A stretch of 47,999 nucleotides of DNA from a filamentous cyanobacterium CCT1. Lineage in GTDB: Bacteria > Cyanobacteriota > Cyanobacteriia > Phormidesmidales > Phormidesmidaceae. Both the position numbers and the translations under genes were made by a program. How positions within the stretch are numbered: the stretch's first letter is position 1; the number at the start of each line of letters is the position of its first letter. The notes beneath the pieces are model-generated. The model searched no databases and was not told the origin of the DNA. It was given only the letters and a program-made list of their open reading frames with translations. Where the stretch lies: assembly GCA_003017855.1 (NCBI GenBank), contig PYER01000016.1:1-47999 (forward strand), read 5' to 3'. This document shows positions 31,560 through 40,860 of the stretch, piece after piece.

Positions 31560-34500
31560 TTACATCCCCACATATTCTTGAAGGGACTTGACCTGGAGGG
31601 GGTGCTGTTGCAGGGAACCGATCGCAGCGGTAGTCGCCTTTGCCCCAGCGATCGTGGTGATGATCGGTACCTTGTAGGCCAGGGCCGTGCGGCGAATAGA
31701 GCGATCGTCCTCCTGAGCGGTGCTGCCTGCTGGGGTGTTGATGATTAGCTGAATGTCGTTGTTTTTGATCGCGTCTTCGACGTTGGGGCGGCCTTCGTGG
31801 ACTTTGAGAATGAGATCGACGGTGAGCCCTTCGTCCATCAGGGCGGCGCGGGTGCCGGAGGTGGCGATTACCTTAAAGCCCATGTTGGCAAAATCTTTGG
31901 CAACGGGGATGACGGCGGCCTTGTCGCGATCGTTCATGGAGATGAACACGGTACCCGAGAGCGGCAGCTTTTGGTTGGCTCCCAGTACCGCTTTGGCGAA
32001 GGCTTTGCCAAAGTCGGCGTCGATGCCCATGACTTCTCCGGTGGAGCGCATTTCGGGGCCGAGCAGGGCGTCGGTACCGGCAAACTTATCGAAGGGCAGC
32101 ACCGCTTCTTTAACCGCAATGTGGTTGGGAATGACTTCTTCGGTAAAGCCCAGCTCGGCCAGGGTTTTGCCCGACATCACCCGCACCGCCAGCTTGGCCA
32201 GCGGATGGCCGATCGCCTTCGACACAAAAGGCACCGTGCGCGAGGCGCGGGGGTTGGCCTCGATGATGTAAACCTGGTCGCCCTTGACGGCAAATTGAAT
32301 ATTCATCAGGCCGATAACGTTGAGGCGCTTGGCCAGCTTCATCGTCCAGTCGCGAATGGTGGCGAGGGCAGCAGGGGGGAGGGTGATGGTAGGTAGCGAG
32401 CAGGCCGAGTCGCCGGAGTGAATGCCCGCCTGCTCGATGTGCTCCATAATGCCGCCGATCACGACCTGTCCGGTGTGGTCGGCGATCGCATCCACATCCA
32501 CCTCGTAGGCGTCTTCCAGGAATTTATCGATCAGGATGGGGTGGTCCGGCTCCACCTGATCGGCGTAGGTCATGTAACGTTCCAGGTCGGTGTCGGAGTA
32601 GACGATTTCCATCGCCCGTCCGCCTAGCACATAGCTGGGGCGCACCACCACCGGATAGCTGATTTTCTGAGCCACCTTCAGGGCTTCGTCGTAGCTACGG
32701 GCCAGGCCGTTGGGGGGCTGTTTGATGCCGAGGTCGTCGAGAATCGCCTCGAACCGCTCCCGGTCTTCGGCGGTGTCGATGGAGTCGGGTGAGGTACCCC
32801 AGATTTGGGTGGGTGGGTGGACGGGGGGATGGGTGGATGGGTCGGCGGTGGCGAGGGGGGGGGGGTATTGCTGGAGGGGGACGGCGAGTTTGAGAGGGGT
32901 TTGACCGCCGAACTGAATAATGATGCCGATGGGGTTTTCGGCTTCGATGATGTTGAGCACGTCCTCTTTGGTCAGGGGCTCAAAGTAGAGGCGATCGCTG
33001 GTGTCATAATCCGTAGACACCGTCTCGGGGTTGGAGTTGACCATAATCGTCTCGTAGCCGTCGTCGCGCAGGGCAAAGGAGGCGTGGCAGCAGCAGTAGT
33101 CAAACTCAATGCCCTGGCCAATGCGATTGGGGCCGCCGCCTAGGATCATTACCTTGGGGCGATCGCTGGGCAGCACCTCGGTCTCGTCTTCGTAGGTGGA
33201 GTAGTAGTAGGGGGTAAAGGCCTCAAACTCGGCGGCGCAGGTGTCCACGGTTTTGTAGACGGGGATGACGCCCAGGCCCTTGCGGTAGTCGCGCACGGCG
33301 TCTTCGTGGGTCTGGGTGGCGTAGGCAATCTGGCGATCGCTAAAGCCCTGCCGCTTGACTGCCCGCATCTGCTCGTAGGTGAGATCGCTCAGCTTGGTAC
33401 GTTTGAGAAACTTTTCGGTGCGCAGCAGGCCGCAGAGCTGGTTGAGAAACCAGGGGTCAATGCCGGTGAGCTGATAAATGTCGTCGACCGTCAGGCCCAG
33501 CTGCATGGCGTGGCGCAGCTCAAAGATGCGCTCGGGGTTGGGGGTGCGCAGCTTGGGGCGAATTTCGTTCAGGCTGGGCAGCTTTTCGGGGCGATCGCAG
33601 CCCCAGCCCGCCCGGCCCGTCTCCAGCGATCGCAGCGCCTTCTGAAACGACTCCTGAAACGTGCGCCCAATCGCCATCGCCTCACCCACCGACTTCATCT
33701 GGGTGGTCAGGGTGGGGGAGGTGCCGGGGAATTTTTCAAAGGCAAAGCGAGGAATTTTGGTCACCACATAGTCAATGGTGGGCTCAAAGCTGGCCGGAGT
33801 TTTTTTGGTGATGTCGTTGGAAATTTCGTTGAGGGTGTAGCCCACCGCCAGCTTGGCGGCAAACTTGGCGATTGGGAAGCCCGTCGCCTTCGAGGCCAGG
33901 GCCGAGCTGCGCGACACGCGGGGGTTCATCTCAATCACAATGAACTCGCCGTTGTCGGGGTTGACCGCAAACTGAATGTTGGAGCCGCCCGTCTCCACGC
34001 CAATCTCGCGGATGATCTTGATTGAGGCGTCGCGCAGGCGCTGGTACTCTTTGTCGGTGAGGGTTTGGGCCGGGGCTACGGTGATCGAGTCGCCTGTGTG
34101 AACGCCCATCGGGTCGAGGTTTTCGATCGAGCAGATAATCACTACGTTGTCGGCCAGGTCGCGCATCACCTCTAGCTCGTACTCCTTCCAGCCCAGCAGC
34201 GACTGCTCGACCAGAATCTGCGATACCGGGCTGGCGTCGAGCCCCGATCGCGAGATGGTTTCAAACTCCTCCTGGTTATAGGCGATGCCGCCGCCGGTAC
34301 CGCCCATGGTGTAGGCAGGCCGAATAATCAAGGGGAATGTGCCAATCTGCTGCGCGATCTGCCGCGCTTCATCCATGGTTTCGGCCAGGCCCGAGGGGCA
34401 CACGGGCACCCCGATTCGGGCCATCGCCTCTTTAAATAGCTTGCGATCTTCCGCCATCTCGATCGCTTCTAGCTTGGCCCCAATCAGCTCAACACCGTGG

Positions 34501-34829
34501 CGTTCCAGCGCCCCATTCTTAGAGAGGGCCACCGCTAGGTTCAGCGCCGTCTGGCCGCCCATAGTGGGCAGCATCACATCGGGGCGCTCCCGCTCGATCA
34601 CCCGCTCCACAATCTCGGGGGTCAGCGGCTCGATGTAGGTGCGGTTGGCGGTCTCCGGGTCGGTCATTATGGTGGCCGGGTTGGAGTTGATCAGCACCAC
34701 CTCGTAGCCCTCTTCCCGCAGCGCTTTGCAGGCCTGGGTGCCAGAGTAGTCGAACTCGCAGGCCTGACCAATCACAATCGGGCCAGAGCCGATCAGCAAG
34801 ATCTTTTGAATGTCATCACGGCGAGGCAT
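31560..34829 (-). CDS. carB: Carbamoyl-phosphate synthase large subunit
   Basis: CarB makes carbamoyl phosphate from bicarbonate, ATP and ammonia supplied by CarA, feeding arginine and pyrimidine synthesis. The 1089-aa protein has both ATP-grasp halves (start [30 protein letters not shown]; second half [22 protein letters not shown]) and the C-terminal allosteric MGS-like domain. About 17 extra residues ([20 protein letters not shown] region) separate TPLKLA from GTSPDSID in the second half, where the E. coli protein has a short turn. The insert is encoded by G-rich tandem repeat DNA with an 11-base homopolymer. Confidence 0.97.
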   Translation of the reverse strand: MPRRDDIQKILLIGSGPIVIGQACEFDYSGTQACKALREEGYEVVLINSNPATIMTDPETANRTYIEPLTPEIVERVIERERPDVMLPTMGGQTALNLAVALSKNGALERHGVELIGAKLEAIEMAEDRKLFKEAMARIGVPVCPSGLAETMDEARQIAQQIGTFPLIIRPAYTMGGTGGGIAYNQEEFETISRSGLDASPVSQILVEQSLLGWKEYELEVMRDLADNVVIICSIENLDPMGVHTGDSITVAPAQTLTDKEYQRLRDASIKIIREIGVETGGSNIQFAVNPDNGEFIVIEMNPRVSRSSALASKATGFPIAKFAAKLAVGYTLNEISNDITKKTPASFEPTIDYVVTKIPRFAFEKFPGTSPTLTTQMKSVGEAMAIGRTFQESFQKALRSLETGRAGWGCDRPEKLPSLNEIRPKLRTPNPERIFELRHAMQLGLTVDDIYQLTGIDPWFLNQLCGLLRTEKFLKRTKLSDLTYEQMRAVKRQGFSDRQIAYATQTHEDAVRDYRKGLGVIPVYKTVDTCAAEFEAFTPYYYSTYEDETEVLPSDRPKVMILGGGPNRIGQGIEFDYCCCHASFALRDDGYETIMVNSNPETVSTDYDTSDRLYFEPLTKEDVLNIIEAENPIGIIIQFGGQTPLKLAVPLQQYPPPLATADPSTHPPVHPPTQIWGTSPDSIDTAEDRERFEAILDDLGIKQPPNGLARSYDEALKVAQKISYPVVVRPSYVLGGRAMEIVYSDTDLERYMTYADQVEPDHPILIDKFLEDAYEVDVDAIADHTGQVVIGGIMEHIEQAGIHSGDSACSLPTITLPPAALATIRDWTMKLAKRLNVIGLMNIQFAVKGDQVYIIEANPRASRTVPFVSKAIGHPLAKLAVRVMSGKTLAELGFTEEVIPNHIAVKEAVLPFDKFAGTDALLGPEMRSTGEVMGIDADFGKAFAKAVLGANQKLPLSGTVFISMNDRDKAAVIPVAKDFANMGFKVIATSGTRAALMDEGLTVDLILKVHEGRPNVEDAIKNNDIQLIINTPAGSTAQEDDRSIRRTALAYKVPIITTIAGAKATTAAIGSLQQHPLQVKSLQEYVGM
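32802..32870. repeat. Short tandem repeat and G11 run inside carB
   Basis: The plus strand reads repeated GGGTGGGTGGAC / GGATGGGTGGAT-like units, then GGCGGTGGCGA and an uninterrupted run of 11 G (32855-32865). It is like the intergenic repeats near prmC. It is translated in frame (as Pro/His/Thr) within carB. The homopolymer is a likely slippage site. Confidence 0.85.
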
Positions 34830-35086
34830 AGGCTGCAGGGGTGCTTATGAAAAATCCAAATCATTTTAAGGGGTATTCGCAAGATCCGTTTGCTTAGCTT
34901 GCAGCAATCCGACCGGATTCGCCTGGGCTGGAAGCCAATGTCAGCGTTTAGTGAACTTAAGCAAAACTCCCAAACTATTTTTGGCGGATTTGAGGGGGCA
35001 AAAAGTACCCGCGCGGGTACTGCGATCGCCCGTTTGCCGTTGCCATGATGGGCCTATTCACCCGTTTGAACTTCACGAGGTATGCC

Positions 35087-36541
35087 ATGACACGGCACGG
35101 TCAACTGTATCTCAGAGACACTGCGCCCCCTCGCTTTCGCATTCCAGCCCGGGGCCGCTTCGGCAGAATGTTTCGCTTTACTCGCCCCTTCGCTCAGGAT
35201 ACGCCTGCGGTGCGTGCGGCCCTGAGCCAATTAGGGGCAGTCGGGGGCATTATGGACCCTGGCGTGGCTAACAATCCTTCTAACCCTGCTATTCCCGCTG
35301 GGTTTACCTTTCTAGGCCAGTTCATCGACCACGACCTTACCTTCGACCCAACCTCCAGCCTGGAGCGCCAGTCTGACCCCAATGCGATCGAAAACTTTCG
35401 CACCCCAGCCTTTGAGCTGGACAGCATGTACGGCGCTGGGCCAGGGGCCAATCCACTTCTCTATGACAAAAACGATCCCGCCAAGCTGCTAATCGATAGC
35501 GATCGCCCCCACGATTTGCCCCGCAACAGCCAAGAGCGAGCCTTGCTGGGCGACCCCCGCAATGACGAGAACCTGATCGTGTCGCAGCTGCACCTGGCCT
35601 TTATCAAGTTCCACAATGCCGTAGTCGACGAGCTTAGAAAGCAGGGTGTCAGCGCCAGCAAAGTCTTTGATGAAGCTCAAAAGCTGGTGCGCTGGCACTA
35701 CCAGTGGATTGTGCTGCACGAGTTCTTGCCCCTTTTGGTTGGCCAAAGCGTAGTGGATACGATATTGAAACGGGGTCGCCGCTTCTACAGCACTTTCTGG
35801 CGGCGCGAGCCCTACATCCCCGTGGAATTTTCGGTGGCGGCCTACCGCTTTGGCCATAGCCAGGTGCGCGGCGGCTACGCCATCAATGATGGTCCTCCTG
35901 GGGGACGTCCTTTCGGTGCGGCAATTTTTGTCGCTCCTGGGCAAACTGGCGAGGATCTTTCGAGCGGCAGGTTTTTAGAAGCCCGTAAGGTAATTGACTG
36001 GCGGAAGTTCTTCAATATCGACGCTGGAGTAGAGCCTCAACTCAGCCAGCGGATTGACACAACTCTGTCTGGGCCACTGTTTCAGCTGCCGATTCCCGTA
36101 GCGTCGAATCCGGCTTCGCTGGCTGAGCGCAACCTGCTGCGGCACCTGACCTTTGGGCTACCCTCGGGTCAGACTGTCGCTCGCCGCATGGGCATTGCCC
36201 CCCTGGCGGCTGCCGACCTGGCGGATGTGGCTGCGATCGATGCCGGTCTGGCCAGGAGCACGCCTCTGTGGTTCTACATTCTGCGGGAAGCCGATAAGCG
36301 CGCGGATGGCCAATCCCTCGGTCCGGTGGGCGGCCGCATTGTAGCGGAGGTGTTTATTGGCCTGCTGCAGTCTGACGAGCTGTCGTACCTCTGCCAGGAA
36401 CCCAGCTGGACCCCCACCCTGGGTGAGGGCGGCGGCTTTAAGATGGCCGACCTGCTGAAGTTCGCTGGCGTAGCGCAGCCCCCTGTGCTGCCCCCAGCGG
36501 CTGAGGCACCGGCTCCACCGGTTGAGGTGGCCGTTGGCTAA
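35087..36541 (+). CDS. Animal-type haem peroxidase family protein
   Basis: The 484-aa bacterial member of the animal haem peroxidase superfamily has GQFIDHDLTFD at 77-87 with the distal His82 and the calcium-site Asp. MYGAGPGANPLLY, RNDENLIVSQLHLAFIKFHN, and a proximal-His candidate (QLHLAFIKFHNAVVD / WIVLHEFLPLLVG) follow. There is no signal peptide, and it ends in a Pro/Ala-rich tail. Natural substrates of these bacterial peroxidases are mostly unknown. The ATG at 35087 has GAGG 6 nt upstream; ATG 35045 is the alternative. Confidence 0.92.
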   Translation: MTRHGQLYLRDTAPPRFRIPARGRFGRMFRFTRPFAQDTPAVRAALSQLGAVGGIMDPGVANNPSNPAIPAGFTFLGQFIDHDLTFDPTSSLERQSDPNAIENFRTPAFELDSMYGAGPGANPLLYDKNDPAKLLIDSDRPHDLPRNSQERALLGDPRNDENLIVSQLHLAFIKFHNAVVDELRKQGVSASKVFDEAQKLVRWHYQWIVLHEFLPLLVGQSVVDTILKRGRRFYSTFWRREPYIPVEFSVAAYRFGHSQVRGGYAINDGPPGGRPFGAAIFVAPGQTGEDLSSGRFLEARKVIDWRKFFNIDAGVEPQLSQRIDTTLSGPLFQLPIPVASNPASLAERNLLRHLTFGLPSGQTVARRMGIAPLAAADLADVAAIDAGLARSTPLWFYILREADKRADGQSLGPVGGRIVAEVFIGLLQSDELSYLCQEPSWTPTLGEGGGFKMADLLKFAGVAQPPVLPPAAEAPAPPVEVAVG

Positions 36542-36590
36542 GACTCAATTCTAAATTGGCTACCTAACTGGGGCACAGCATGCTGTGCCC

Positions 36591-36935
36591 CTACTTGCGG
36601 TTGGGGGCGCAGGGGCTGGCGGGCCACTGAGGGCTAAGCTGGCGCAGGGTGCTGAGGTAGTCTTCGAGTTCGCCAAACTCCGCTGAGTTGAGGCTGTAGT
36701 AGATCCAGCGGCCATCCTGCCGAGCGGAGATCAGCCCGGCCTCGCGCAGGGTTTTGAGATGAAAGGAGAGCTTTGACTGTGCGATCGCCATTCGATCGCA
36801 CAGATCGCACACACACATTTCCTGCGATCGCAGCAGTTCAATCACCTCCAGCCGCAGCGGGTCGGAGAGGGCCTTAAAGCGGGCCACCAACATGCCCGAA
36901 TCTGTATCAGAACGTTTGTCTAAAGCCGTGGCCAT
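36591..36935 (-). CDS. ArsR/SmtB-family regulator, arsenite-type
   Basis: The 114-aa winged-HTH repressor has ALSDPLRLEVIELLRSQEMCVCDLCDRM, then AIAQSKLSFHLKTLREAGLI and GRWIYYSLN. CVCDLC (Cys41, 43, 46) is the arsenite/antimonite-binding motif of ArsR proteins of the E. coli type, so it probably senses As(III). No arsenate reductase or efflux gene is visible next to it. The neighbours are a peroxidase gene and tgt. The ATG at 36935 is clear. Confidence 0.9.
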   Translation of the reverse strand: MATALDKRSDTDSGMLVARFKALSDPLRLEVIELLRSQEMCVCDLCDRMAIAQSKLSFHLKTLREAGLISARQDGRWIYYSLNSAEFGELEDYLSTLRQLSPQWPASPCAPNRK

Positions 36936-37024
36936 GGGCTGAGTGCTTGCTTATAAAAGGAAATCGCTAGACCCAGGGTAGCAAAGCTGTGCAGTACCTG
37001 CCGTGCCACCAAATGCTACGATAA

Positions 37025-38209
37025 ATGCCGCTCTGCTCTTCGTTCTGCTTCCCGGAGCGCCGGATCTTGACCCAGGCTTTTTCCTTTCACTGCGACGCTC
37101 GCTGTAGCCACACCCAGGCGCGGGCGGGCACCTTCAACACCCCCCACGGTCCTGTGCACACGCCCCGGTTTATGCCCGTGGGCACCCTGGCCAACGTCAA
37201 AACCGTCACCCCGGCTCAGCTTGCCACCACCGGGGCGCAGATGGTGCTCTCCAACACCTACCACCTGCACCTGCAGCCGGGCGAAGACATTGTGGCTGAG
37301 GCGGGCGGTCTGCACCGCTTCATGGGCTGGGATGGCCCTATGCTGACCGATTCGGGTGGCTTTCAGGTGTTTAGCCTCAGCCAAATGCGCACCATCACCG
37401 AAGACGGCGTTACCTTCAAGTCGCCCAAAGATGGCCGCATCATCAATATTCGCCCCGAAACCTCGATTCAAATTCAAAACGACCTAGGGGCCGATGTGAT
37501 CATGGCCTTCGACGAGTGCCCACCCTACCCCTGCAGCCGCGAGACGATCAAAGCCTCTACCGATCGCACCTGGCGCTGGCTGCAGCGCTGCGTTGAGGCC
37601 CACAAACGCCCCGACCAGGCGCTGTTTGGCATTGTGCAGGGGGGCGTCTACCCCGACCTGCGCACCGAGGCGGCCCAGCAGCTAGCTACGTTGGACCTGC
37701 CCGGCTATGCGATCGGCGGCGTCAGCGTGGGCGAGCCGCCAGAGCTGATCGAAACCATCGTCAAGGCCACCGCCCCCTGCCTGCCCGAGCACAAACCCCG
37801 CTACCTGATGGGGGTAGGCACGTATAAGGAGATGGCCCAGGCGATCGCAGCGGGGGTAGACCTGTTTGACTGCGTCATCCCCACTCGGCTGGCCCGCCAT
37901 GGGGCCGCCCTGGTCGATGGGGAACGCTGGAACCTGAAAAACCAGCGCTTTCGCCGCGACTACACTCCCCTCGACGCCACCTGCCCCTGTTACACCTGCC
38001 AGCACTTCACCCGCGCCTACCTCTGCCACCTGATCCACGCTAAGGAAATGCTGGCCTTTACCCTGATCTCAATTCACAACATCACCGAGCTGGTGCGCTT
38101 TACCCAGCGGATCCGGGAGGCTATTGTGGGCGATCGCTTTGCCCAAGAATTTGCCCCCTGGCTGGAGCCAAACTCGGGGGTAACCGCGATCGATGCCCCC
38201 CACCCGTGA
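37025..38209 (+). CDS. tgt: Queuine tRNA-ribosyltransferase (tRNA-guanine transglycosylase)
   Basis: Tgt exchanges guanine-34 for preQ1 in tRNAs of the GUN anticodon family. The 394-aa protein has [27 protein letters not shown] with a catalytic Asp, [42 protein letters not shown] with the nucleophile Asp, and the zinc site [19 protein letters not shown]. The first ~14 residues (to about 37067) are unlike the family, and a TTG at 37067 could be the true start. It is followed by psbK on the same strand, a conserved order in cyanobacteria. Confidence 0.96.
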   Translation: MPLCSSFCFPERRILTQAFSFHCDARCSHTQARAGTFNTPHGPVHTPRFMPVGTLANVKTVTPAQLATTGAQMVLSNTYHLHLQPGEDIVAEAGGLHRFMGWDGPMLTDSGGFQVFSLSQMRTITEDGVTFKSPKDGRIINIRPETSIQIQNDLGADVIMAFDECPPYPCSRETIKASTDRTWRWLQRCVEAHKRPDQALFGIVQGGVYPDLRTEAAQQLATLDLPGYAIGGVSVGEPPELIETIVKATAPCLPEHKPRYLMGVGTYKEMAQAIAAGVDLFDCVIPTRLARHGAALVDGERWNLKNQRFRRDYTPLDATCPCYTCQHFTRAYLCHLIHAKEMLAFTLISIHNITELVRFTQRIREAIVGDRFAQEFAPWLEPNSGVTAIDAPHP

Positions 38210-38327
38210 TAAAATGCGAAGAAAATTTACCAATTCTCAGATTCCAGCTAGGGCGCTCAAGGGCTTAGCTTTACTGGCATCTGAAGAATTTTCTGTCCCG
38301 GCTGTGTAACGAGAGGATAATTATTCA

Positions 38328-38465
38328 ATGGAAGTCGCAATGCTGCTGGCCAAGCTGCCCGAGGCCTACTCCCTGTTCGACCCCCTGGTAGATGTGCTGC
38401 CCATCATTCCGGTGTTTTTCCTGCTGCTGGCCTTCGTATGGCAAGCTTCCGTCGGCTTTAAATAA
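38328..38465 (+). CDS. psbK: Photosystem II reaction centre protein K
   Basis: PsbK is a one-helix thylakoid subunit of photosystem II. The 45-aa precursor starts [14 protein letters not shown], the cleaved leader, and the mature part begins at about Lys9. The hydrophobic helix [18 protein letters not shown] follows, close to known PsbK. GAGAGG lies upstream of the ATG. It lies 118 bp after tgt, and a rho-independent terminator follows 25 nt after the stop. The gene is easily missed because of its length. Confidence 0.97.
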   Translation: MEVAMLLAKLPEAYSLFDPLVDVLPIIPVFFLLLAFVWQASVGFK

Positions 38466-38490
38466 ACGTTTCAGCCTCCATTCAATTTCT

Positions 38491-38527
38491 GCAAAGCCCT
38501 GGAGCCAAAACTCTGGGGCTTTGTTTT
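38491..38527 (+). terminator. Rho-independent terminator of psbK
   Basis: CAAAGCCC (38492-38499) pairs with GGGGCTTTG (38515-38523). An inner GAG/CTC pair is present, and TTTTG follows. It lies just after the psbK stop. Confidence 0.88.
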
Positions 38528-38651
38528 GAGGGTGGCTGTTATGCCAAATCCCAATCGCATTACCCCGATTTCAAACAGATAGCCTACTTAGAGGCATAAG
38601 CGCAGCCAGGCTGAAGGCTTTGCGGCGTTTGTTCAGCCCACCTCTCAAAGA

Positions 38652-39572
38652 TTATGCAGACTGGTTGGGCAAGTTCCCAGACTGCTCTTCCCACTCTTTG
38701 AGGATTTGATGCTCAATTTTGAGCGCTTTCCAGCGGGGCAAATTTAGATTGTGATGCAGCCGCCGCAAATGGCTGATGGCCCGTCTGTCGAGGGTCAGCA
38801 CCGGGGCGTGATCATTAGCCTGAGAGGCCGACGCTAGGGCGCTGGCCTGGTGGTCAACCAGGTGTCTGACCGCCGTTGTGTAGCGGTGATAGGGCTGCTG
38901 AGCCGCGGCTTGAATACTTTTCGTCGATTCGCGAGTCAGCCGCAGATGCTGTCGTAGAGCTTCCAGGTAAATATGACCGATCGCATCGATTTGGCCATCA
39001 TTGCTCTCCAAACAGTAGCGCACCTCATGGCGGTACTGGTTTTGCCGCAGCAGCTCATCGTCTGAAGGGCTGGCCAAGGTTTTAGGTAACTCCAGAGCGC
39101 TACCCTCGATTAGGCGATCTAGCTCTCGCACCAACCGCTGTTTGTCCTCATGAAAGGCTTTGGAGCTAATGCACAGTCCATTGCGATGAGGCAGCTCTTT
39201 TAGGCCATCGGGCAGCATATCTTCCCTGGGCATCACCACGCCATCTATCAGCAGCGGCACAACGCGAACATTAATACAGGCTAGCGCCTCCTCCAGCTCA
39301 ATTCTCACCCAGTCGACAGGCTTGTTCCAGTCGCCGCCACTTAAGCCAGAGTTCGTAATACTGTTCAACCATTCCGCCGCAATCACCGGCAGTACAACGG
39401 CGCATTGACCAAGGCTGTCTCGAATGTATTGGCGAATGTCTTCCCCTTTGGGGATACTTTTTTCGTCTAGAAAAACAGCGTCTTGGCCGTAGGTTTCTTC
39501 CAGGTGTTCATGAATTTTTCGGGTAATGGTCTGGCTATCGCGGCGACGGTAGGAAAGAAAAATGATTGGCAT
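38652..39572 (-). CDS. TIR-domain protein with helical C-terminal domain
   Basis: The 306-aa protein begins with a TIR domain (about 1-155: IIFLSYRRRDSQTITRKIHEHL, AVFLDEKSIPKGEDIRQYI, VVLPVIAAEWL, DWVRIELEEAL). The Glu in DWVRIE (about residue 92) lies where bacterial TIR NADases have their catalytic Glu. The remaining ~150 residues are helical, with YRHEVRYCLESNDGQIDAIGHIYLEALRQHLRLTRESTKSIQAAA, similar in style to TerB-like modules. NAD+ hydrolysis as a toxic or signalling output is inferred from the family. It is divergent, across 123 bp, from the three-gene GUN4-containing operon. Confidence 0.88.
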   Translation of the reverse strand: MPIIFLSYRRRDSQTITRKIHEHLEETYGQDAVFLDEKSIPKGEDIRQYIRDSLGQCAVVLPVIAAEWLNSITNSGLSGGDWNKPVDWVRIELEEALACINVRVVPLLIDGVVMPREDMLPDGLKELPHRNGLCISSKAFHEDKQRLVRELDRLIEGSALELPKTLASPSDDELLRQNQYRHEVRYCLESNDGQIDAIGHIYLEALRQHLRLTRESTKSIQAAAQQPYHRYTTAVRHLVDHQASALASASQANDHAPVLTLDRRAISHLRRLHHNLNLPRWKALKIEHQILKEWEEQSGNLPNQSA

Positions 39573-39695
39573 GCTTCACCCTTAACGCTCTCCAGGCTGC
39601 CCCTATTAAAGACCAGGTTTACAACTGTGGAGCCCCAATTCAAATAGCACTGATATACTGAGCCAACGGTTGTCAGCACCATTGCCTTAGCAAAA
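39573..39695. promoter_or_regulatory. Shared divergent promoter region of the TIR/GUN4 cluster
   Basis: The 123-bp gap between the minus-strand TIR gene and the plus-strand operon must hold both promoters. A TATACT box at 39654-39659 is a plausible -10 for the plus-strand operon, with no clear -35. No palindromic operator was found. Confidence 0.5.
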
Positions 39696-40808
39696 ATGGT
39701 CCACGATTTTGACTCAGCTAATCGTTTCCGGCTTTCGATTACATCCCTAGAGAGTGAGCCAAACCCAAGGGGTATCCATGCTGACGTTCAGGCTCTGGCC
39801 AGCGACATTACCCGGCTCAGCAATTTAGAGCACACAACCTTTGAATTTATCCCCCGCTCCCGGCCCCGTACTCCTGGTTCAGGCACAGCTCTTGCCAATG
39901 GTGCTGAGCCTCAGCTGTGTGTAGGACTACGGTTTGAGGCACCCCTAGATAAATTGAGAGTGGTGCTCAGGTGCATAGGAAACTGGCTCGATCGCACCGC
40001 TGAGCGATATAGCTTTGAAGTTACAATTCCATCTGCTCAGGCGATCGCGCGACAGATTAACCCAGCAGTTGCTAAAACTCCATCGGCCTACACCATTACC
40101 CTCGCCACCAACCAGGCTAAAACTCTGGCTCAGGTGCTGCCCTTGGGCGAAGCGCTGCTGCCGCCCCAGGATCTCTACCTCACTAAAGCTGAAGACTATG
40201 TCAATACCTTTGGTGAGCTCACCCCAGCTGCTAAGGCCAACCTACTGCTGCTGCGCTATCGCATGGGGCTTTCCGGTGAAGAGACGAGCGACCTCAACGC
40301 CAGGGCAATGGGGCCGTTTAAGTCTCTGGGCGAAAAGTACCAGCACTTTCGCCGCGAGCTGCTGGTGTGCAAGCAGGAGAGCGACCTCGATAGTGAACTG
40401 TGGCAGGTGATGCAGGCTAAGGCCAAGACCATGAGCCTGCCCGAGGCCGACGCCCAGTTTCTCAAGGCCGAGCGCCTCAGCGCCCTGCGCCGGGAGGCCG
40501 AGCAAGAGCGGCAGCAGCGGGAGGCCGAGGCCGAAGCCGAGCGCCAGCGACACCGGGAGCAACAGCAGCGCACAGAGCGTTACCGCCAAGCCTTTGAGTC
40601 CTTAGTAGTGGATACTCTGGTACCGCTAAATGTGGCACCCGATGCAGACCAATTTCGTCAGGCTATGATGGCTCAGCTCTCGGGGCCAGAGTTTAACCGG
40701 GGCCGCCTGATTCAGGCCCGAGACTTTTACCATCTCACCCCGCTAGAGGCCGATGCCCTGGAGAAGCGCGTTTTAGATGAGCTGTATTTGCTATCTCGCT
40801 TACTATAA
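39696..40808 (+). CDS. Multi-domain protein of unknown function, TIR-cluster gene 1
   Basis: The 370-aa protein is a paralogue of the next gene. It has an N-terminal beta-rich segment (about 10-115) that resembles small effector-associated ferredoxin-like domains. A helical TerB-like segment follows (about 165-220: YVNTFGELTPAAKANLLLLRYRMGLSGEETSDLNARAMGPF). Then come a Glu/Arg-rich coiled coil (about 260-295) and a C-terminal helical module ending RGRLIQARDFYHLTPLEADALEKRVLDELY. No enzymatic motif is visible. Adaptor or sensor function is inferred from its position beside TIR and GUN4 genes. Confidence 0.8.
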   Translation: MVHDFDSANRFRLSITSLESEPNPRGIHADVQALASDITRLSNLEHTTFEFIPRSRPRTPGSGTALANGAEPQLCVGLRFEAPLDKLRVVLRCIGNWLDRTAERYSFEVTIPSAQAIARQINPAVAKTPSAYTITLATNQAKTLAQVLPLGEALLPPQDLYLTKAEDYVNTFGELTPAAKANLLLLRYRMGLSGEETSDLNARAMGPFKSLGEKYQHFRRELLVCKQESDLDSELWQVMQAKAKTMSLPEADAQFLKAERLSALRREAEQERQQREAEAEAERQRHREQQQRTERYRQAFESLVVDTLVPLNVAPDADQFRQAMMAQLSGPEFNRGRLIQARDFYHLTPLEADALEKRVLDELYLLSRLL

Positions 40809-40860
40809 AGTTGCGAAAGAATGCTTTGGCTAAAACCCCTTCTTGGGGTGCGTCTGTGAG

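Noticed and set aside
33306-34025. 239-codon plus-strand frame opposite carB
   Set aside because: Antisense shadow of a highly conserved gene.
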